Positions 52,282-62,511 are shown, counted from the first letter of the stretch. The stretch is DNA of 64,000 nt from Photobacterium carnosum (GCF_002849605.1 NZ_NPIB01000008.1:83460-147459); one strand, 5' to 3'. Translations and numbers: made by a program. Notes: generated by a model from the sequence alone, not told the origin.

Positions 52282-52767
52282 TTATGCTTGCCAAATAGCT
52301 AAGCCATTACGGTTAACCTGAGTTAATAACGTGCATAAAGAAGTGTGATCAGGCAAAACTAAAGCAGGGTTAATTTCGGCAAGTGGATACAGTACGAACT
52401 CCCGTACTTTCATTCCATAGTGTGGCACGGTAAGGCGCTCACACTGGTGCTGTAGATCGCCATATAAAATAATATCGAGATCTAACGTCCTTGGTCCCCA
52501 GCGTTCATCTTTGCGAACACGTCCTTGTTCGAGCTCTATTGCTTGAGTGTGATCAAGTAATTCAAGCGGAGCTAATGTGGTATCGATAGCGACAACCGCA
52601 TTTATATAGTCAGGTTGATTTTGCGGTCCCATCGGGGTACTGCTGTACAACGACGATACGCTAATAACATGTGTATTTGGTAGGTGGTGCAGTGCTTTTA
52701 TTGCGGTTTGAGCTTGGGCGACAGGGTCGCCCAAGTTACTACCGATAGCAATATAAGCGCGAATCAT
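52282..52767 (-). CDS. folK: 6-hydroxymethyl-7,8-dihydropterin pyrophosphokinase (FolK)
   Basis: Folate-pathway kinase transferring pyrophosphate from ATP. The 161 residues contain [11 protein letters not shown] near the start and the family signature [13 protein letters not shown] (about 92-104). It overlaps the pcnB stop by 4 bases (ATGA-type junction), which gives translational coupling. Placing folK with panB is sensible because PanB uses a folate cofactor. Confidence 0.95.
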   Translation of the reverse strand: MIRAYIAIGSNLGDPVAQAQTAIKALHHLPNTHVISVSSLYSSTPMGPQNQPDYINAVVAIDTTLAPLELLDHTQAIELEQGRVRKDERWGPRTLDLDIILYGDLQHQCERLTVPHYGMKVREFVLYPLAEINPALVLPDHTSLCTLLTQVNRNGLAIWQA

Positions 52768-54197
52768 GAATTAACTTGTGGTTTTTTACGGCGTGGTTGC
52801 TGTGGGCGACGACGACGTGGGCGACGAGTACCACCACCATCATTGATGTTAGTCATCATTTGACCGCGTTGGTTGTAATCTGCGTCTTGGAATTCATTCC
52901 ACCATAAGGCCAATTCTTTGATATCGCTGCCTTCAAACAAACTGCGCATTTCTAAGAAATCATAAGCAGCACGGAACTTAGGGTGTTCCATGGTTTTAAA
53001 TGCACGCTTACCACTACGACGACTAAAGCGTAATTGTTGCTGCCAAATATCGCGGACCGTGGTGGTATGGCGACGTGGAATGGCAATTGAACGCACTTGT
53101 TCGTCAAGAATATCGTTACTCGCCACCATAAAGGCATCATAGAATGATAAACCGCTAGCAAAAGAGACTTCTTCTGCTCGTGTCATCATTGGATACCACA
53201 GCATAGCAGCATAAATAAAGGCTGGATTAACCCGCTTATCTTCAGCCATTCGCTTATCGGTCGAAGCAAGGATATGCTCGATCATTTTCTCGGTTTTGCT
53301 GCTGTTATTCTCAGTGAAATGGTCAGATAAAATTGGGAATAACTGCTGGAATAAATTGTATTCACGCAGCATACGGTAAGTTTCTAGACCTTGACCTGAT
53401 TGCAGTAACTTGAGGCTTTCTTCAAACAGACGCGCTGACGGAATATCTTGCATCAGTGGTGCTAGTTCACGAATTGGCCCAGCGGTTACGGGGTCAATAT
53501 CCATATCGAGCTTAACGGCAAAGCGTACTGCTCGTAGCATTCGAACTGGATCTTCACGGTAACGTGTTTCAGGATCACCCATTAAGCGAATGATACGATT
53601 GTTTAAATCTTCGATACCTTGAGCATGGTCAGTAACCGTAAAATCTTTGACGCTGTAATATAGGGCATTAATGGTAAAGTCACGGCGTTCTGCATCTTCT
53701 TCAACAGTACCGTAAACATTATCACGTAATAACATGCCTTCTTCACTACGAGAAGATAGTTGTGGTTTTTGCTTGTCTTGTGGTGGTGTTACTTGTATTG
53801 GCGCGTCTGAATGGTGGCCACGAAAGGTAGCTACTTCAATAATGTCACGTCCAAAAAGGATGTGAGCAAGACGAAAACGACGGCCGATTAAGCGACAGTT
53901 ACGAAACAGTTTTTTGATTTCTTCGGGAGTTGCATTAGTTGCAATATCGAAGTCTTTAGGCTGTTTGTGAAGTAATAAATCACGGACGCCGCCACCAACA
54001 AGGTAAGCGTCGTAACCTGCTTTATTTAGACGATATAGTACTTTCAGCGCATTTTCGCTGATATCTTTTCGTGAAATGCCGTGCTCTGGGCGTTGGTAAA
54101 CTTGCAAAGTTGGTTCCTCTGGAACGCGAGTACTACTATCGCGATTCAATACTTTACGGCAAAAGTTAGCTACTCGATTAAAGATAATACACCCCAT
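52764..54197 (-). CDS. pcnB: Poly(A) polymerase I (PcnB)
   Basis: Adds poly(A) tails to RNA 3' ends, promoting decay. Nucleotidyltransferase motifs are [11 protein letters not shown] and [13 protein letters not shown], followed by [26 protein letters not shown] and [19 protein letters not shown]; the C-terminus is Arg/Pro-rich ([16 protein letters not shown]). The start is uncertain. The ATG at 54197 gives 477 residues but has no ribosome-binding site. In E. coli the protein begins at AUU immediately before [12 protein letters not shown]; here ATT (54188) and ATC precede [12 protein letters not shown], with GGGGTG just upstream. The frame extends to 54218 without support. Confidence 0.93.
   Translation of the reverse strand: MGCIIFNRVANFCRKVLNRDSSTRVPEEPTLQVYQRPEHGISRKDISENALKVLYRLNKAGYDAYLVGGGVRDLLLHKQPKDFDIATNATPEEIKKLFRNCRLIGRRFRLAHILFGRDIIEVATFRGHHSDAPIQVTPPQDKQKPQLSSRSEEGMLLRDNVYGTVEEDAERRDFTINALYYSVKDFTVTDHAQGIEDLNNRIIRLMGDPETRYREDPVRMLRAVRFAVKLDMDIDPVTAGPIRELAPLMQDIPSARLFEESLKLLQSGQGLETYRMLREYNLFQQLFPILSDHFTENNSSKTEKMIEHILASTDKRMAEDKRVNPAFIYAAMLWYPMMTRAEEVSFASGLSFYDAFMVASNDILDEQVRSIAIPRRHTTTVRDIWQQQLRFSRRSGKRAFKTMEHPKFRAAYDFLEMRSLFEGSDIKELALWWNEFQDADYNQRGQMMTNINDGGGTRRPRRRRPQQPRRKKPQVNS
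54186..54188 (-). other. pcnB: Possible non-canonical AUU start codon of pcnB
   Basis: ATT on the minus strand, one codon (ATC) before the family N-terminus [14 protein letters not shown] ends one base upstream. The known E. coli pcnB start is AUU at the equivalent position. The competing ATG is three codons upstream with no Shine-Dalgarno. Confidence 0.5.
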
Positions 54198-54251
54198 TTT
54201 GTGCACATGGTTCAACAAACAGCCGTGTATGATATATCACGGCAGACTATT

Positions 54252-55136
54252 TTAGAATGCTAGTGTGATAGCAGTTGTCTTTGGTAGCTGTTTGAGCTGC
54301 CAATGAGTGATGCCCCACTGTAAAATTTGTTCTACATTTTCAATGACAAGTTCTGTCGGTGGCGAAAAGCCGAGAAAGCGTAGCGCTGCCATTAATGCTG
54401 GCCGAGGATTGTGTTTATCAATCGCTGGAGCATGGTTTTGTTTCGACAATTTATGCCCATTGTCAGTAATGGCGAGCGGTAAGTGCAAATAACGCACAAA
54501 AGGATGTCCAAGTTGTTGATAAAGAATCATTTGATGCCCAGTAGACTCAATTAAATCTGTACCGCGTACAACGTCGGTGATCCCTTGTTCGATATCATCT
54601 AGCACTACAGCAAGATTATAAGCAAATAGGCCATTGCGATGGCGAATGATAAAATCTTCACGCGCTAACGCTAACGGCAATTCGATACGGCCGTGTAATA
54701 GGTCATCGAAATGGGTTATTGGTGTGTCTACTTGTAACCGAACCGCACCATTGCTGTGCCGTTGATTGAGGGTACGACAGGTACCTGGGTAAAAGCCGTC
54801 CGTTTGCTGAATGTTTTTTCGACTACACTGACAATAATAAGCGTTACCTTGCGTTAACCAAGTTTCGATTTGAGCTTGATAGACGTCATGGCGCAAGCTC
54901 TGGTAGATGATATCGCCATCCCACATGAAGCCAAATGCTTCTAATGTGCGAAGAATATCATCAGCAGCCCCTAGCATTTCGCGAGGTGGATCAAGATCTT
55001 CGATCCTAACTATCCATTTTCCTTGCTGAGATTTGGCTTGAAGGTAGCTTCCGAGTGCAGCAATTAACGATCTGAAATGCAATAACCCTGTGGGCGATGG
55101 TGCAAAACGACCGACATATTGATTCGTGTTAGTCAT
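54252..55136 (-). CDS. gluQ: Glutamyl-Q tRNA(Asp) synthetase (GluQ)
   Basis: Attaches glutamate to queuosine in the tRNA(Asp) anticodon. The 294 residues have the truncated GluRS catalytic core without an anticodon-binding domain. RFAPSPTGLLHFRS holds the HIGH-like motif (HFRS, where HFGS is usual), CQCSRKN...GTCR is the zinc site, and KLSKQNHAP is the KMSKS-like loop. It lies between dksA and pcnB as in E. coli. Confidence 0.94.
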   Translation of the reverse strand: MTNTNQYVGRFAPSPTGLLHFRSLIAALGSYLQAKSQQGKWIVRIEDLDPPREMLGAADDILRTLEAFGFMWDGDIIYQSLRHDVYQAQIETWLTQGNAYYCQCSRKNIQQTDGFYPGTCRTLNQRHSNGAVRLQVDTPITHFDDLLHGRIELPLALAREDFIIRHRNGLFAYNLAVVLDDIEQGITDVVRGTDLIESTGHQMILYQQLGHPFVRYLHLPLAITDNGHKLSKQNHAPAIDKHNPRPALMAALRFLGFSPPTELVIENVEQILQWGITHWQLKQLPKTTAITLAF

Positions 55137-55241
55137 ACATTAATAAACGGTTATAAAATCCAAATTGATTATTATTTAATTTGGTACGGCAGCGTAAATG
55201 TCGCCCAGAGTCAGGGGCAAATATGACAAGATATATTCCCT

Positions 55242-55288
55242 CCAAACTGAATAAGACTCTCGACTTATGAGAGCACTATTCAGTTTGG
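55242..55288. repeat. Long inverted repeat upstream of gluQ
   Basis: Perfect 12-bp arms (CCAAACTGAATA / TATTCAGTTTGG) surround an inner CTCTC / GAGAG stem, with a 3x3 internal loop and a 7-base apical loop. It is not followed by a T-run on either strand, so it is not a plain terminator. Confidence 0.7.
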
Positions 55289-55406
55289 TGCCTATTTATC
55301 TATAACATGAGGTTATGATTAAAAGGCAGAGCTCGTGCGACATCGGTAAGTAAACAACCATTAGGTTAATTACTGCGTGTTATTTTGAGCGCTAGTGTAA
55401 ACGAAA

Positions 55407-55426
55407 GAGGGAGCTTACGCTCCCTC
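55407..55426 (-). terminator. Terminator after dksA
   Basis: GAGGGAGC-TTAC-GCTCCCTC is a perfect 8-bp stem; on the minus strand it is followed by TTTCGTTT. It lies 31 bases beyond the dksA stop. Confidence 0.8.
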
Positions 55427-55457
55427 TAAAATTAGCTTTAACCTGATAATGGCGTAA

Positions 55458-55907
55458 TTAGCCAGCCATTTGCTTTTCTTTGATCTCTGCAAGTGTTTTA
55501 CAGTCGATACAAAGATCTGCAGTTGGGCGAGCTTCAAGACGGCGAATACCAATCTCAACACCACAAGAATCACAGAATCCGAAATCATCTTCTTCGATAC
55601 GCTTGAGGGTTTTGTCAATTTTCTTGATCAGTTTACGTTCGCGGTCACGATTACGAAGTTCAAGACTGAACTCTTCTTCTTGTGCGGCGCGATCCACTGG
55701 ATCGGGGAAGTTAGCGGCTTCATCTTGCATGTGGTTTACTGTGCGATCAACTTCAACGCGAAGTTGGTTTCGCCATGCTGATAGAATTTTAAGGAAATGC
55801 TCTAATTGAGCTTCGCCCATGTATTCTTCGCCAGCTTTTTCCTGATAAGGTTCAACCCCAGCAATAGCCAGGATGCCTAGTGATTTTTTAACAATGGTCT
55901 CTGGCAT
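55458..55907 (-). CDS. dksA: RNA polymerase-binding transcription factor DksA
   Basis: Binds the RNA polymerase secondary channel and, with ppGpp, drives the stringent response at rRNA and tRNA promoters such as those at the right end of this window. From the ATG at 55907 ([11 protein letters not shown]) it has 149 residues, with AGGAG upstream. It has a long coiled-coil with acidic tip ([12 protein letters not shown]) and a zinc finger (CDSCGVEIG ... LCIDCKT). An upstream extension of the frame to 55940 is rejected. Confidence 0.96.
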   Translation of the reverse strand: MPETIVKKSLGILAIAGVEPYQEKAGEEYMGEAQLEHFLKILSAWRNQLRVEVDRTVNHMQDEAANFPDPVDRAAQEEEFSLELRNRDRERKLIKKIDKTLKRIEEDDFGFCDSCGVEIGIRRLEARPTADLCIDCKTLAEIKEKQMAG

Positions 55908-56036
55908 ATAGCATCTCCTAATGTACCTAATAACCGTCACTGGTTAATTTTGGGCGGTATCTATACCAGAAAGGTTACGGCGTGGCAATTATTGTATAAC
56001 TTCAATTCTACGTCAATGTGAAGAAAACGGCATTTT

Positions 56037-56750
56037 TTATGTCAAATGCTGGAATTGTATACAGTCTTCGAGTTTTATTTCATCAGCAATAATAGTCGCT
56101 CGATAGCAAATTATTTCCACGCCAGCGTTGATGGCTTGCTGTAGTAATCGTGCATATTCCGGATCAATATGGTTCGCAACATTGACCTGATTAATCCCCG
56201 TATGTAATACCGCAAAAAATAAAACAGCTCGTGATCCTTGCTGTGCCATTTCGGTCAATTCTCGTAAATGTTTCTGACCACGAGTGGTAACCGCATCAGG
56301 GAAATAACCTTGACCATTGTTAGTGAGTAAGGTCACGCTTTTTACTTCAATATAGCAGGGCTGACGAGTTTGTGATTCAAGTAATAAATCGATGCGACTA
56401 TTTTCAGCACCGTATTTTACTTCAGTACGTAAATTTTCATAATCACTGAGTTCAGGTATGCGTTGTTGTTCAATGGCTTCTTTGACGAGATGATTAGCTT
56501 GAATGGTATTGACACAGATCCAATCATTAGCGGCGGTATGGGCTAATTCCCAGCTATTAGGGTATTTACGTTTTTTATTATCAGACGTTGAATACCACAC
56601 CGTGGTTCCGGGTTCTGCGCAACCTGTCATTGCACCCGTATTAGCACAATGAATGGTTCTAATCTCACCATCATCTAATGTGATGTCTGCTAAAAAACGT
56701 TTGTAGCGTTTAATTAAGGTGGCTGCTTGTAGTGGCGGAGTAAATTTCAT
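56037..56750 (-). CDS. sfsA: Sugar fermentation stimulation protein SfsA
   Basis: DNA-binding or nuclease-like protein; its precise role is not settled. The 237 residues contain the N-terminal OB-like part ([29 protein letters not shown]) and a restriction-endonuclease-like core with the acidic/lysine residues in SRIDLLLES and [10 protein letters not shown]. This PD-(D/E)xK-like pattern is visible in the sequence. It lies upstream of dksA and divergent from hrpB, as in E. coli. Confidence 0.93.
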   Translation of the reverse strand: MKFTPPLQAATLIKRYKRFLADITLDDGEIRTIHCANTGAMTGCAEPGTTVWYSTSDNKKRKYPNSWELAHTAANDWICVNTIQANHLVKEAIEQQRIPELSDYENLRTEVKYGAENSRIDLLLESQTRQPCYIEVKSVTLLTNNGQGYFPDAVTTRGQKHLRELTEMAQQGSRAVLFFAVLHTGINQVNVANHIDPEYARLLQQAINAGVEIICYRATIIADEIKLEDCIQFQHLT

Positions 56751-56842
56751 TTATGGCCTCATGCATGGATTATTATTTTTAGTTGTGAGTAGGCTTTCGT
56801 TACAATGTGGTTCCGTTTTGATCATGACATAAGGTGACACCC

Positions 56843-59341
56843 TTGTCACAACTCCCTATTGATGATGTTTTAGCTGCTTTGTTTGCAGCATTAGCTAGCC
56901 ATACCCAAGTAATTTTAAAAGCCCCACCGGGAGCGGGTAAGTCAACCCGTTTGCCTTTGGCGTTATTGGCACAAGGAACAATAGCGGGGCGAATTATTAT
57001 GTTGGAGCCGCGACGGTTAGCCGCTAGAAACATTGCGGGTTATTTAGCTCAGCAATTAGGTGAGCGTGTCGGTCAAACCGTTGGCTTACGGGTGCGCGGC
57101 GAAACTAAAGTCAGTGCACAAACACGGTTAGAGATTGTGACAGAAGGCGTAATGACGCGAATGTTGCAACATGATCCTGAATTAACGGGCATTGGGCTGA
57201 TTATTTTTGATGAGTTCCATGAGCGCAGCATTCATGCCGATACTGCATTAGCGTTAGCAATCGAAGTCCAACAAGCTCTACGCGACGATCTGCAATTATT
57301 AGTGATGTCAGCCACACTAGATCAAATCGCATTGGCACAGCTACTTCCTACAGCGGCGTATGTTGAATCTCAAGGGCGTTGTTTCCCAGTGGAATATCGC
57401 TACCAGCATGTTAATGATCCTCGCGATGTGATTGATCATATGGCGGCTGCGATTAGCCAGTTACTCGCGCAAGAATCCGGTTCGGTATTAGCGTTCTTAC
57501 CCGGTGTTGGTGAAATCAAACGGCTTGCGCAAGCATTGGCTACACGTTTATCGGCAACCAATAACAATAACCCTATCAATATTTGTCCATTGTATGGTCA
57601 GTTACCCATCGAACAACAACAGCAAGCGATTAATCCCGCTCCCGCAGGTCAACGCAAAGTGGTACTTGCGACCAATATTGCCGAGACCAGCTTGACTATT
57701 GAAGGGATTCGATTGGTGGTTGATAGTGGCTTTGAACGTATCGCGCTGTGGGAGCCTAAAACAGGGATTAGTCGCTTACAGCAAGTACGTATAGCCCAAT
57801 CATCTGCTGAGCAGCGTGCAGGTCGTGCAGGACGCTTAGAGGTGGGTATTTGTTTACGGATGTACAGTGAGGAATTATTACAGCGTCAGCCCGCAACTCC
57901 GCAACCTGAAATTTTGCGCAGTGATTTAACCGCTCTGGCAATGGAGTTGGTGCAATGGGGGTGTCATGATCCACAAGATCTACAATGGTTAGATGTACCA
58001 CCGATGATTGCATTGCAACAGTCGCAGCAATTGTTGCAGCAATTAGGTGCGATTGATGAACGTGGTCAGCAAACATCGCGAGGGAAAGTGATGCAGACCT
58101 TAGGTGCTGATCCGCGTCATGGGGCGATGCTCGCTTTTGCTCAGCAAATGGCACAGCAGCAAACGGATATGACTATTTTAACGACGGCGGCAATGCTAGT
58201 GGCGTTATTAGAAGATCCACCGCGTGGTATTGATAATCCAGATTTAGCGTTTCAGTTGCACTTACTAGAGACAAAAAAACTCGCTAAAAGTCATGCTTAT
58301 TTGCAACGTACGCATCAACACCTGACAACGCTTGCGGTATCTAAAAATACGCCGCTCAAGATTAATAATCATTGGGCCGCTATTTTACTCGCGGTTGGTT
58401 TTCCTGATCGTATTGCGCAATCTCGCACTGATGATGGTCGGTATCAGTTAGCCAATGGTCAAGGGGTTGTACTTGATAGTAGTCAAAGTCTTGCCATTCA
58501 ATCATTGTTAGTGGTGGCCGATGTTGTTAAAACCCGCCAAGGTGATAGTCGTATCTTCTCTGCTATTGCGGCTGACGTCAGTGTATTACAACAAACCTTA
58601 CCGTTATTGTTTACTGAATGTGATTGGCTCGACTGGGATGATAAAAAGGGCCGTTTAAGTGCTGAGCATCGAGTTTATTGTGGCAAATTAATTGTCGCCC
58701 GTAGTCTTGCTGCGACGCCAGATTCAGCCTTAGCCAGTGAAGCGTTACTCAATGCAGTTAAACGTAAAGGATTAGGCGTTTTAAATTGGACAGAAAAAGC
58801 CAACGCATTATTGATTCGTGGTCGTTGTGCCAATGAATGGTTACCTGAGCTTGGCTTGCCAGCGTTAGACGAGGCGAGTTTACTCTCCAATGCTGAGCAA
58901 TGGTTATTGCCTTACTTAAATGGGATTACAACCTTAAAAGGCTTACAAAAAGTCAATATGGTGGCCGCATTAGAGGCGTATTTGGGTTGGAACAACAAAC
59001 AGCAACTCGAGCAATTATTGCCAACCCATTATCAAGTGCCAACGGGATCAAATATAACGATCCGTTATCAAGAACAGCAACAACCCGTGTTGGCGGTTAA
59101 GTTACAAGAAATGTTTGGTGAGCCAACAACGCCCACTATCGCTAACGGTAAAGTGGCTTTAGTGCTGGAATTGTTATCACCCGCACAACGACCATTGCAG
59201 ATCACGCAAGATTTAGCGGGTTTTTGGCAAGGCTCATACAAAGAGGTTCAAAAAGAAATGAAAGGGCGCTATCCCAAGCATCCATGGCCTGATGATCCTG
59301 CAAATCATATTCCAACCCGCAAAATCAAAAAATACCTTTAA
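56843..59341 (+). CDS. hrpB: ATP-dependent helicase HrpB (DEAH family)
   Basis: DEAH-box RNA helicase-type protein of unknown cellular role. About 832 residues: Walker A APPGAGKST, MLEPRRLAARN, Walker B DEFHERSIHAD, SAT motif VMSATL, motifs V-VI ATNIAETSLTIEGI and QRAGRAGR, and the HrpB C-terminal domain ending near HPWPDDP. No ATG is available. The TTG at 56843 has AAGGTG at good spacing and gives MSQLPIDDVL; a GTG at 56834 is the alternative but has no ribosome-binding site. It is followed by mrcB, as in E. coli. Confidence 0.93.
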   Translation: MSQLPIDDVLAALFAALASHTQVILKAPPGAGKSTRLPLALLAQGTIAGRIIMLEPRRLAARNIAGYLAQQLGERVGQTVGLRVRGETKVSAQTRLEIVTEGVMTRMLQHDPELTGIGLIIFDEFHERSIHADTALALAIEVQQALRDDLQLLVMSATLDQIALAQLLPTAAYVESQGRCFPVEYRYQHVNDPRDVIDHMAAAISQLLAQESGSVLAFLPGVGEIKRLAQALATRLSATNNNNPINICPLYGQLPIEQQQQAINPAPAGQRKVVLATNIAETSLTIEGIRLVVDSGFERIALWEPKTGISRLQQVRIAQSSAEQRAGRAGRLEVGICLRMYSEELLQRQPATPQPEILRSDLTALAMELVQWGCHDPQDLQWLDVPPMIALQQSQQLLQQLGAIDERGQQTSRGKVMQTLGADPRHGAMLAFAQQMAQQQTDMTILTTAAMLVALLEDPPRGIDNPDLAFQLHLLETKKLAKSHAYLQRTHQHLTTLAVSKNTPLKINNHWAAILLAVGFPDRIAQSRTDDGRYQLANGQGVVLDSSQSLAIQSLLVVADVVKTRQGDSRIFSAIAADVSVLQQTLPLLFTECDWLDWDDKKGRLSAEHRVYCGKLIVARSLAATPDSALASEALLNAVKRKGLGVLNWTEKANALLIRGRCANEWLPELGLPALDEASLLSNAEQWLLPYLNGITTLKGLQKVNMVAALEAYLGWNNKQQLEQLLPTHYQVPTGSNITIRYQEQQQPVLAVKLQEMFGEPTTPTIANGKVALVLELLSPAQRPLQITQDLAGFWQGSYKEVQKEMKGRYPKHPWPDDPANHIPTRKIKKYL

Positions 59342-59469
59342 CCGCGGTAAACAAGCTCGATACCTGTATATATAATCAGTTATAGTTGTTAGGATCTTAA
59401 TATACTGAATCATGAAGTAGAGGCCTATTATGGCCTCTGCACTATAGGAATAACGGTAGTTGATGCATT

Positions 59470-61893
59470 ATGAGTAAGTCGCCACAACCTCAAAAACCAC
59501 AGTCAAAAAAGCCTACAGTTACGCCAAAAAAGGTTGCTGTAAAACCAGCTACGAAAAAAAAACCATCTAAAAAATCAGTCGTTAAAAAGACAGCGACTAA
59601 AAAACGCACGTCCAAAAAGAACACTTCTCCTCATCCGTGGCTGCATAAAATGGGTAGTTTGGTATTTAAAATAATGCTGGTGGTCGTAGCAATATTGCTC
59701 GTGATCGGTATTTATTTAGATACTGTGGTACGCAATAAAATGGATGGTCAAATTTGGGACTTACCTTCTGTTGTTTATGGGCGTGTGCTTACCTTACATT
59801 CGGGTCAAGCAATGACGTTGAGTGACGTTCGCCATGAATTAGATGCGCTGCAATACCATAAAGTAGCAACCCCACAACGAATGGGTGAGTATTCAGCGTC
59901 GGCAACCCGTATCGAATTAATTCGTCGTCCCTTTAAGTTTGTTGATGATCCTCAGCCACAACAACATGTCATGTTGACTTTTTCAGGCAGTAGGCTGACT
60001 TCGATCGTTGATGTCACAACAAAAAAAGCACTAAAAACGGTCAAGATAGAACCTAAGCTACTGGGTATGCTCGGACTGACGGGTAATGAACAACGGATCT
60101 TTATGGCGCGCGATCAATTCCCGCCGTTATTAATTGATGGTTTGTTAACGACTGAAGATCGTGATTTTTATCAACATGAAGGTGTTTCACCATTAGCGAT
60201 TTTACGGGCAATGGTGGTAAACCTTAAAGCGGGTCATACCGTACAAGGGGGCAGTACATTAACCCAACAATTGGCGAAAAATTTATTTTTAAGTCGTGAA
60301 CGTAGTTTATGGCGCAAAGTACGTGAAGCCTATATCGCGGTTATTATTGATTATCGGTACAGTAAAGATCGTATTCTTGAAGCGTATTTAAATGAAATTT
60401 ATCTCGGTCAAAATGGCGCTAAAGAAGTACATGGTTTTCCTCTTGCGGCACGGTTCTATTTTGGTCGTTCGTTAGAAGAGTTGCGAGTTGATCAATTGGC
60501 GATGTTAGTTGGAATGGTAAAAGGACCGTCACAATTTAATCCGTGGCGTCATCCTGATCGCACCACTAAACGTCGTGACTTAGTGTTGATGTTACTTTTA
60601 AAACACAATTACCTTACTGGAGCTGAATATGAACAAGCAGTTTCAGAGCCATTAGGGATTCAAAAAACACCCAAGATAGCCAGTCGTCAACCTGCGTATT
60701 TTCAGCAATTGCAACGTGAGTTAGAGCAAGACGTTGGTGATATTTACAAATCAGGTAAAGGACTGCGTATTTTTAGTACCCTTGATCCGGTGTCTCAACA
60801 AGCAGCAGAAAAAACCATTGCCGTAATGGTGCCACGGTTAAATAAAAAAGCCGGTGTTAAAGTCGAAACAGCAATGGTTGTCGTTGATCGTCAAAATGGT
60901 GCGGTAAGAGCACTGATCGGTGGTAGTCGCCCGGGCTATGCAGGTTTTAATCGTGCGTTGGATGCTAGCCGTCAAATAGGCTCACTCGCTAAGCCAGCGG
61001 TTTATCTGGCAGCGCTAAGTCAACCACAAAAGTTCACCTTAGCGACCACCTTGAGTGATAGCGCCATTGTTTTAAAAGGCAGTAAAGGCACATCGTGGCG
61101 ACCAAGAAACTATGATCGAAAATTTCGTGGTCAAGTGCCATTATATTACGCCCTCGCACATTCATTAAATGTGCCAACGGTAAATCTAGGCTTAAAAGTC
61201 GGGCTAGGAACGGTGATTAACACTATGGCTAAACTGGGGGTTAAACGGGATGAAATTCCTCATTTACCTTCAATATTACTGGGCGCATTTAGTTTATCAC
61301 CGTTTGAAGTTGCACAAATGTTCCAGAGTATTACCAATAACGGCCGTAAAGCACCGTTGTTTAGTTTGAATGCCGTTGTTGATAGTCGAGGTCGTGTTTT
61401 GTATCAACACCAGTCTCAGATTGAACAGGTGGTACCAGAACAAGCGGCTTGGTTAACGACGTATGATATGAAAAAAGTGGTAAGCCAAGGGACAGCCCGT
61501 TTTCTTCAGAGTAAATTCAGTTCTGCTAAGTTAGCGGGTAAAACGGGAACAACCGATAATAACCGTGATAGTTGGTTTGCAGGAGCTGATGGCCGCGAAG
61601 TTGGCGTCGTGTGGGTTGGTCGTGATGATAACACTCCGGTGCGATTAACGGGCTCTAGCGGTGCGTTACGGGTTTATGCTGATTATCTTGCTCGTCGCCA
61701 ACCATTGCCGTTAAATATCGGCTGGCCACCTTATATCACCACTGTTAAGTATCAACCAGCAGCCAATGGTAGTTTACGGTTTGATTGTAATGGTAGTGTT
61801 GCATTACCAGCATGGGATAAAAATGGCGAGTTAAAAGCGCAGTGTCATGATAATCAGCCTGCAACATGGATCAAGCATATGTTTGCAGATTAA
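59470..61893 (+). CDS. mrcB: Penicillin-binding protein 1B (MrcB)
   Basis: Bifunctional class A PBP polymerising and cross-linking peptidoglycan. The 807 residues comprise a Lys-rich cytoplasmic tail (1-55), a membrane segment (about 64-85), a UB2H domain (LpoB contact, about 90-180), a GT51 glycosyltransferase (EDRDFYQHEGVSP with catalytic Glu; GGSTLTQQLAKNLFL), and a transpeptidase with SLAK (active serine), SLN and KTGTTDNNRDSWF. It starts 128 bases after hrpB, so it probably has its own promoter. Confidence 0.96.
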   Translation: MSKSPQPQKPQSKKPTVTPKKVAVKPATKKKPSKKSVVKKTATKKRTSKKNTSPHPWLHKMGSLVFKIMLVVVAILLVIGIYLDTVVRNKMDGQIWDLPSVVYGRVLTLHSGQAMTLSDVRHELDALQYHKVATPQRMGEYSASATRIELIRRPFKFVDDPQPQQHVMLTFSGSRLTSIVDVTTKKALKTVKIEPKLLGMLGLTGNEQRIFMARDQFPPLLIDGLLTTEDRDFYQHEGVSPLAILRAMVVNLKAGHTVQGGSTLTQQLAKNLFLSRERSLWRKVREAYIAVIIDYRYSKDRILEAYLNEIYLGQNGAKEVHGFPLAARFYFGRSLEELRVDQLAMLVGMVKGPSQFNPWRHPDRTTKRRDLVLMLLLKHNYLTGAEYEQAVSEPLGIQKTPKIASRQPAYFQQLQRELEQDVGDIYKSGKGLRIFSTLDPVSQQAAEKTIAVMVPRLNKKAGVKVETAMVVVDRQNGAVRALIGGSRPGYAGFNRALDASRQIGSLAKPAVYLAALSQPQKFTLATTLSDSAIVLKGSKGTSWRPRNYDRKFRGQVPLYYALAHSLNVPTVNLGLKVGLGTVINTMAKLGVKRDEIPHLPSILLGAFSLSPFEVAQMFQSITNNGRKAPLFSLNAVVDSRGRVLYQHQSQIEQVVPEQAAWLTTYDMKKVVSQGTARFLQSKFSSAKLAGKTGTTDNNRDSWFAGADGREVGVVWVGRDDNTPVRLTGSSGALRVYADYLARRQPLPLNIGWPPYITTVKYQPAANGSLRFDCNGSVALPAWDKNGELKAQCHDNQPATWIKHMFAD

Positions 61894-61922
61894 GATGAAA
61901 ACTGGCTATTGATGGTAGTGTA

Positions 61923-61952
61923 AAACGACAGCTGTGAGGTTGTCGTTTTTTT
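61923..61952 (+). terminator. Terminator after mrcB
   Basis: An AACGACA / TGTCGTT stem with a GC-rich loop is followed by T8. It ends mrcB transcription before the convergent tRNA operon. Confidence 0.8.
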
Positions 61953-61971
61953 TCGTGCTTTTTCTACAGAC

Positions 61972-62000
61972 GAAAAAAAAGCCTCATCAAAGATGAGGCT
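61972..62000 (-). terminator. Terminator of the eight-gene tRNA operon
   Basis: AGCCTCATC-AAA-GATGAGGCT; on the minus strand it is followed by T8. It lies 10 bases beyond the CCA end of the last tRNA-Thr. Confidence 0.9.
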
Positions 62001-62009
62001 TTCAAAAGA

Positions 62010-62085
<76 letters not shown>

Positions 62086-62131
62086 ACACTAAATTCTTTT
62101 TAAATAATGAGCTGACTCATTATCTTTAATA

Positions 62132-62207
62132 TGGTGCCTCGAGGCGGAATCGAACCACCGACACGAGGATTTTCAATCCTCTGCTCTACCGACTGAGCTA
62201 TCAAGGC
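62132..62207 (-). tRNA. tRNA-Phe (anticodon GAA), copy 1
   Basis: 76 bases with CCA. GCCTTGA / TCGAGGC acceptor (one U-G pair); anticodon loop TTGAAAA gives GAA. Identical to the two other complete tRNA-Phe copies in the array. Confidence 0.96.
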
Positions 62208-62264
62208 AAACACAAGCAATCAAATTGCTTATTATTGCATTTCTTACCGAAGTAAGAGAATAAA

Positions 62265-62340
<76 letters not shown>

Positions 62341-62389
62341 ACATTAATTCTTTGATATTCCTTTACTCTATTGAGTGAAGAAATAAATT

Positions 62390-62465
62390 TGGCTCCCTCT
62401 ACTGGACTTGAACCAGTGACATACGGATTAACAGTCCGGCGTTCTACCAACTGAACTAAGAGGGA
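62390..62465 (-). tRNA. tRNA-Asn (anticodon GUU), copy 1
   Basis: 76 bases with CCA. TCCCTCT / AGAGGGA acceptor, D arm GTTC...GAAC, anticodon loop CTGTTAA gives GUU. The anticodon stem has C27 opposite U43, where E. coli has a G-U pair. Confidence 0.96.
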
Positions 62466-62511
62466 ATTAACTTTTACTATTTAACACGATAACTCGTATC
62501 AAATTTTAATA

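Larger units (their letters stand above)
55137..55457. other. 321-base dksA-gluQ intergenic region with two hairpins
   Basis: It holds a terminator just after dksA (55407-55426, minus strand) and a second, longer inverted repeat at 55242-55288. The gluQ promoter should lie between the repeat and 55137. No coding frame of note. Confidence 0.6.
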
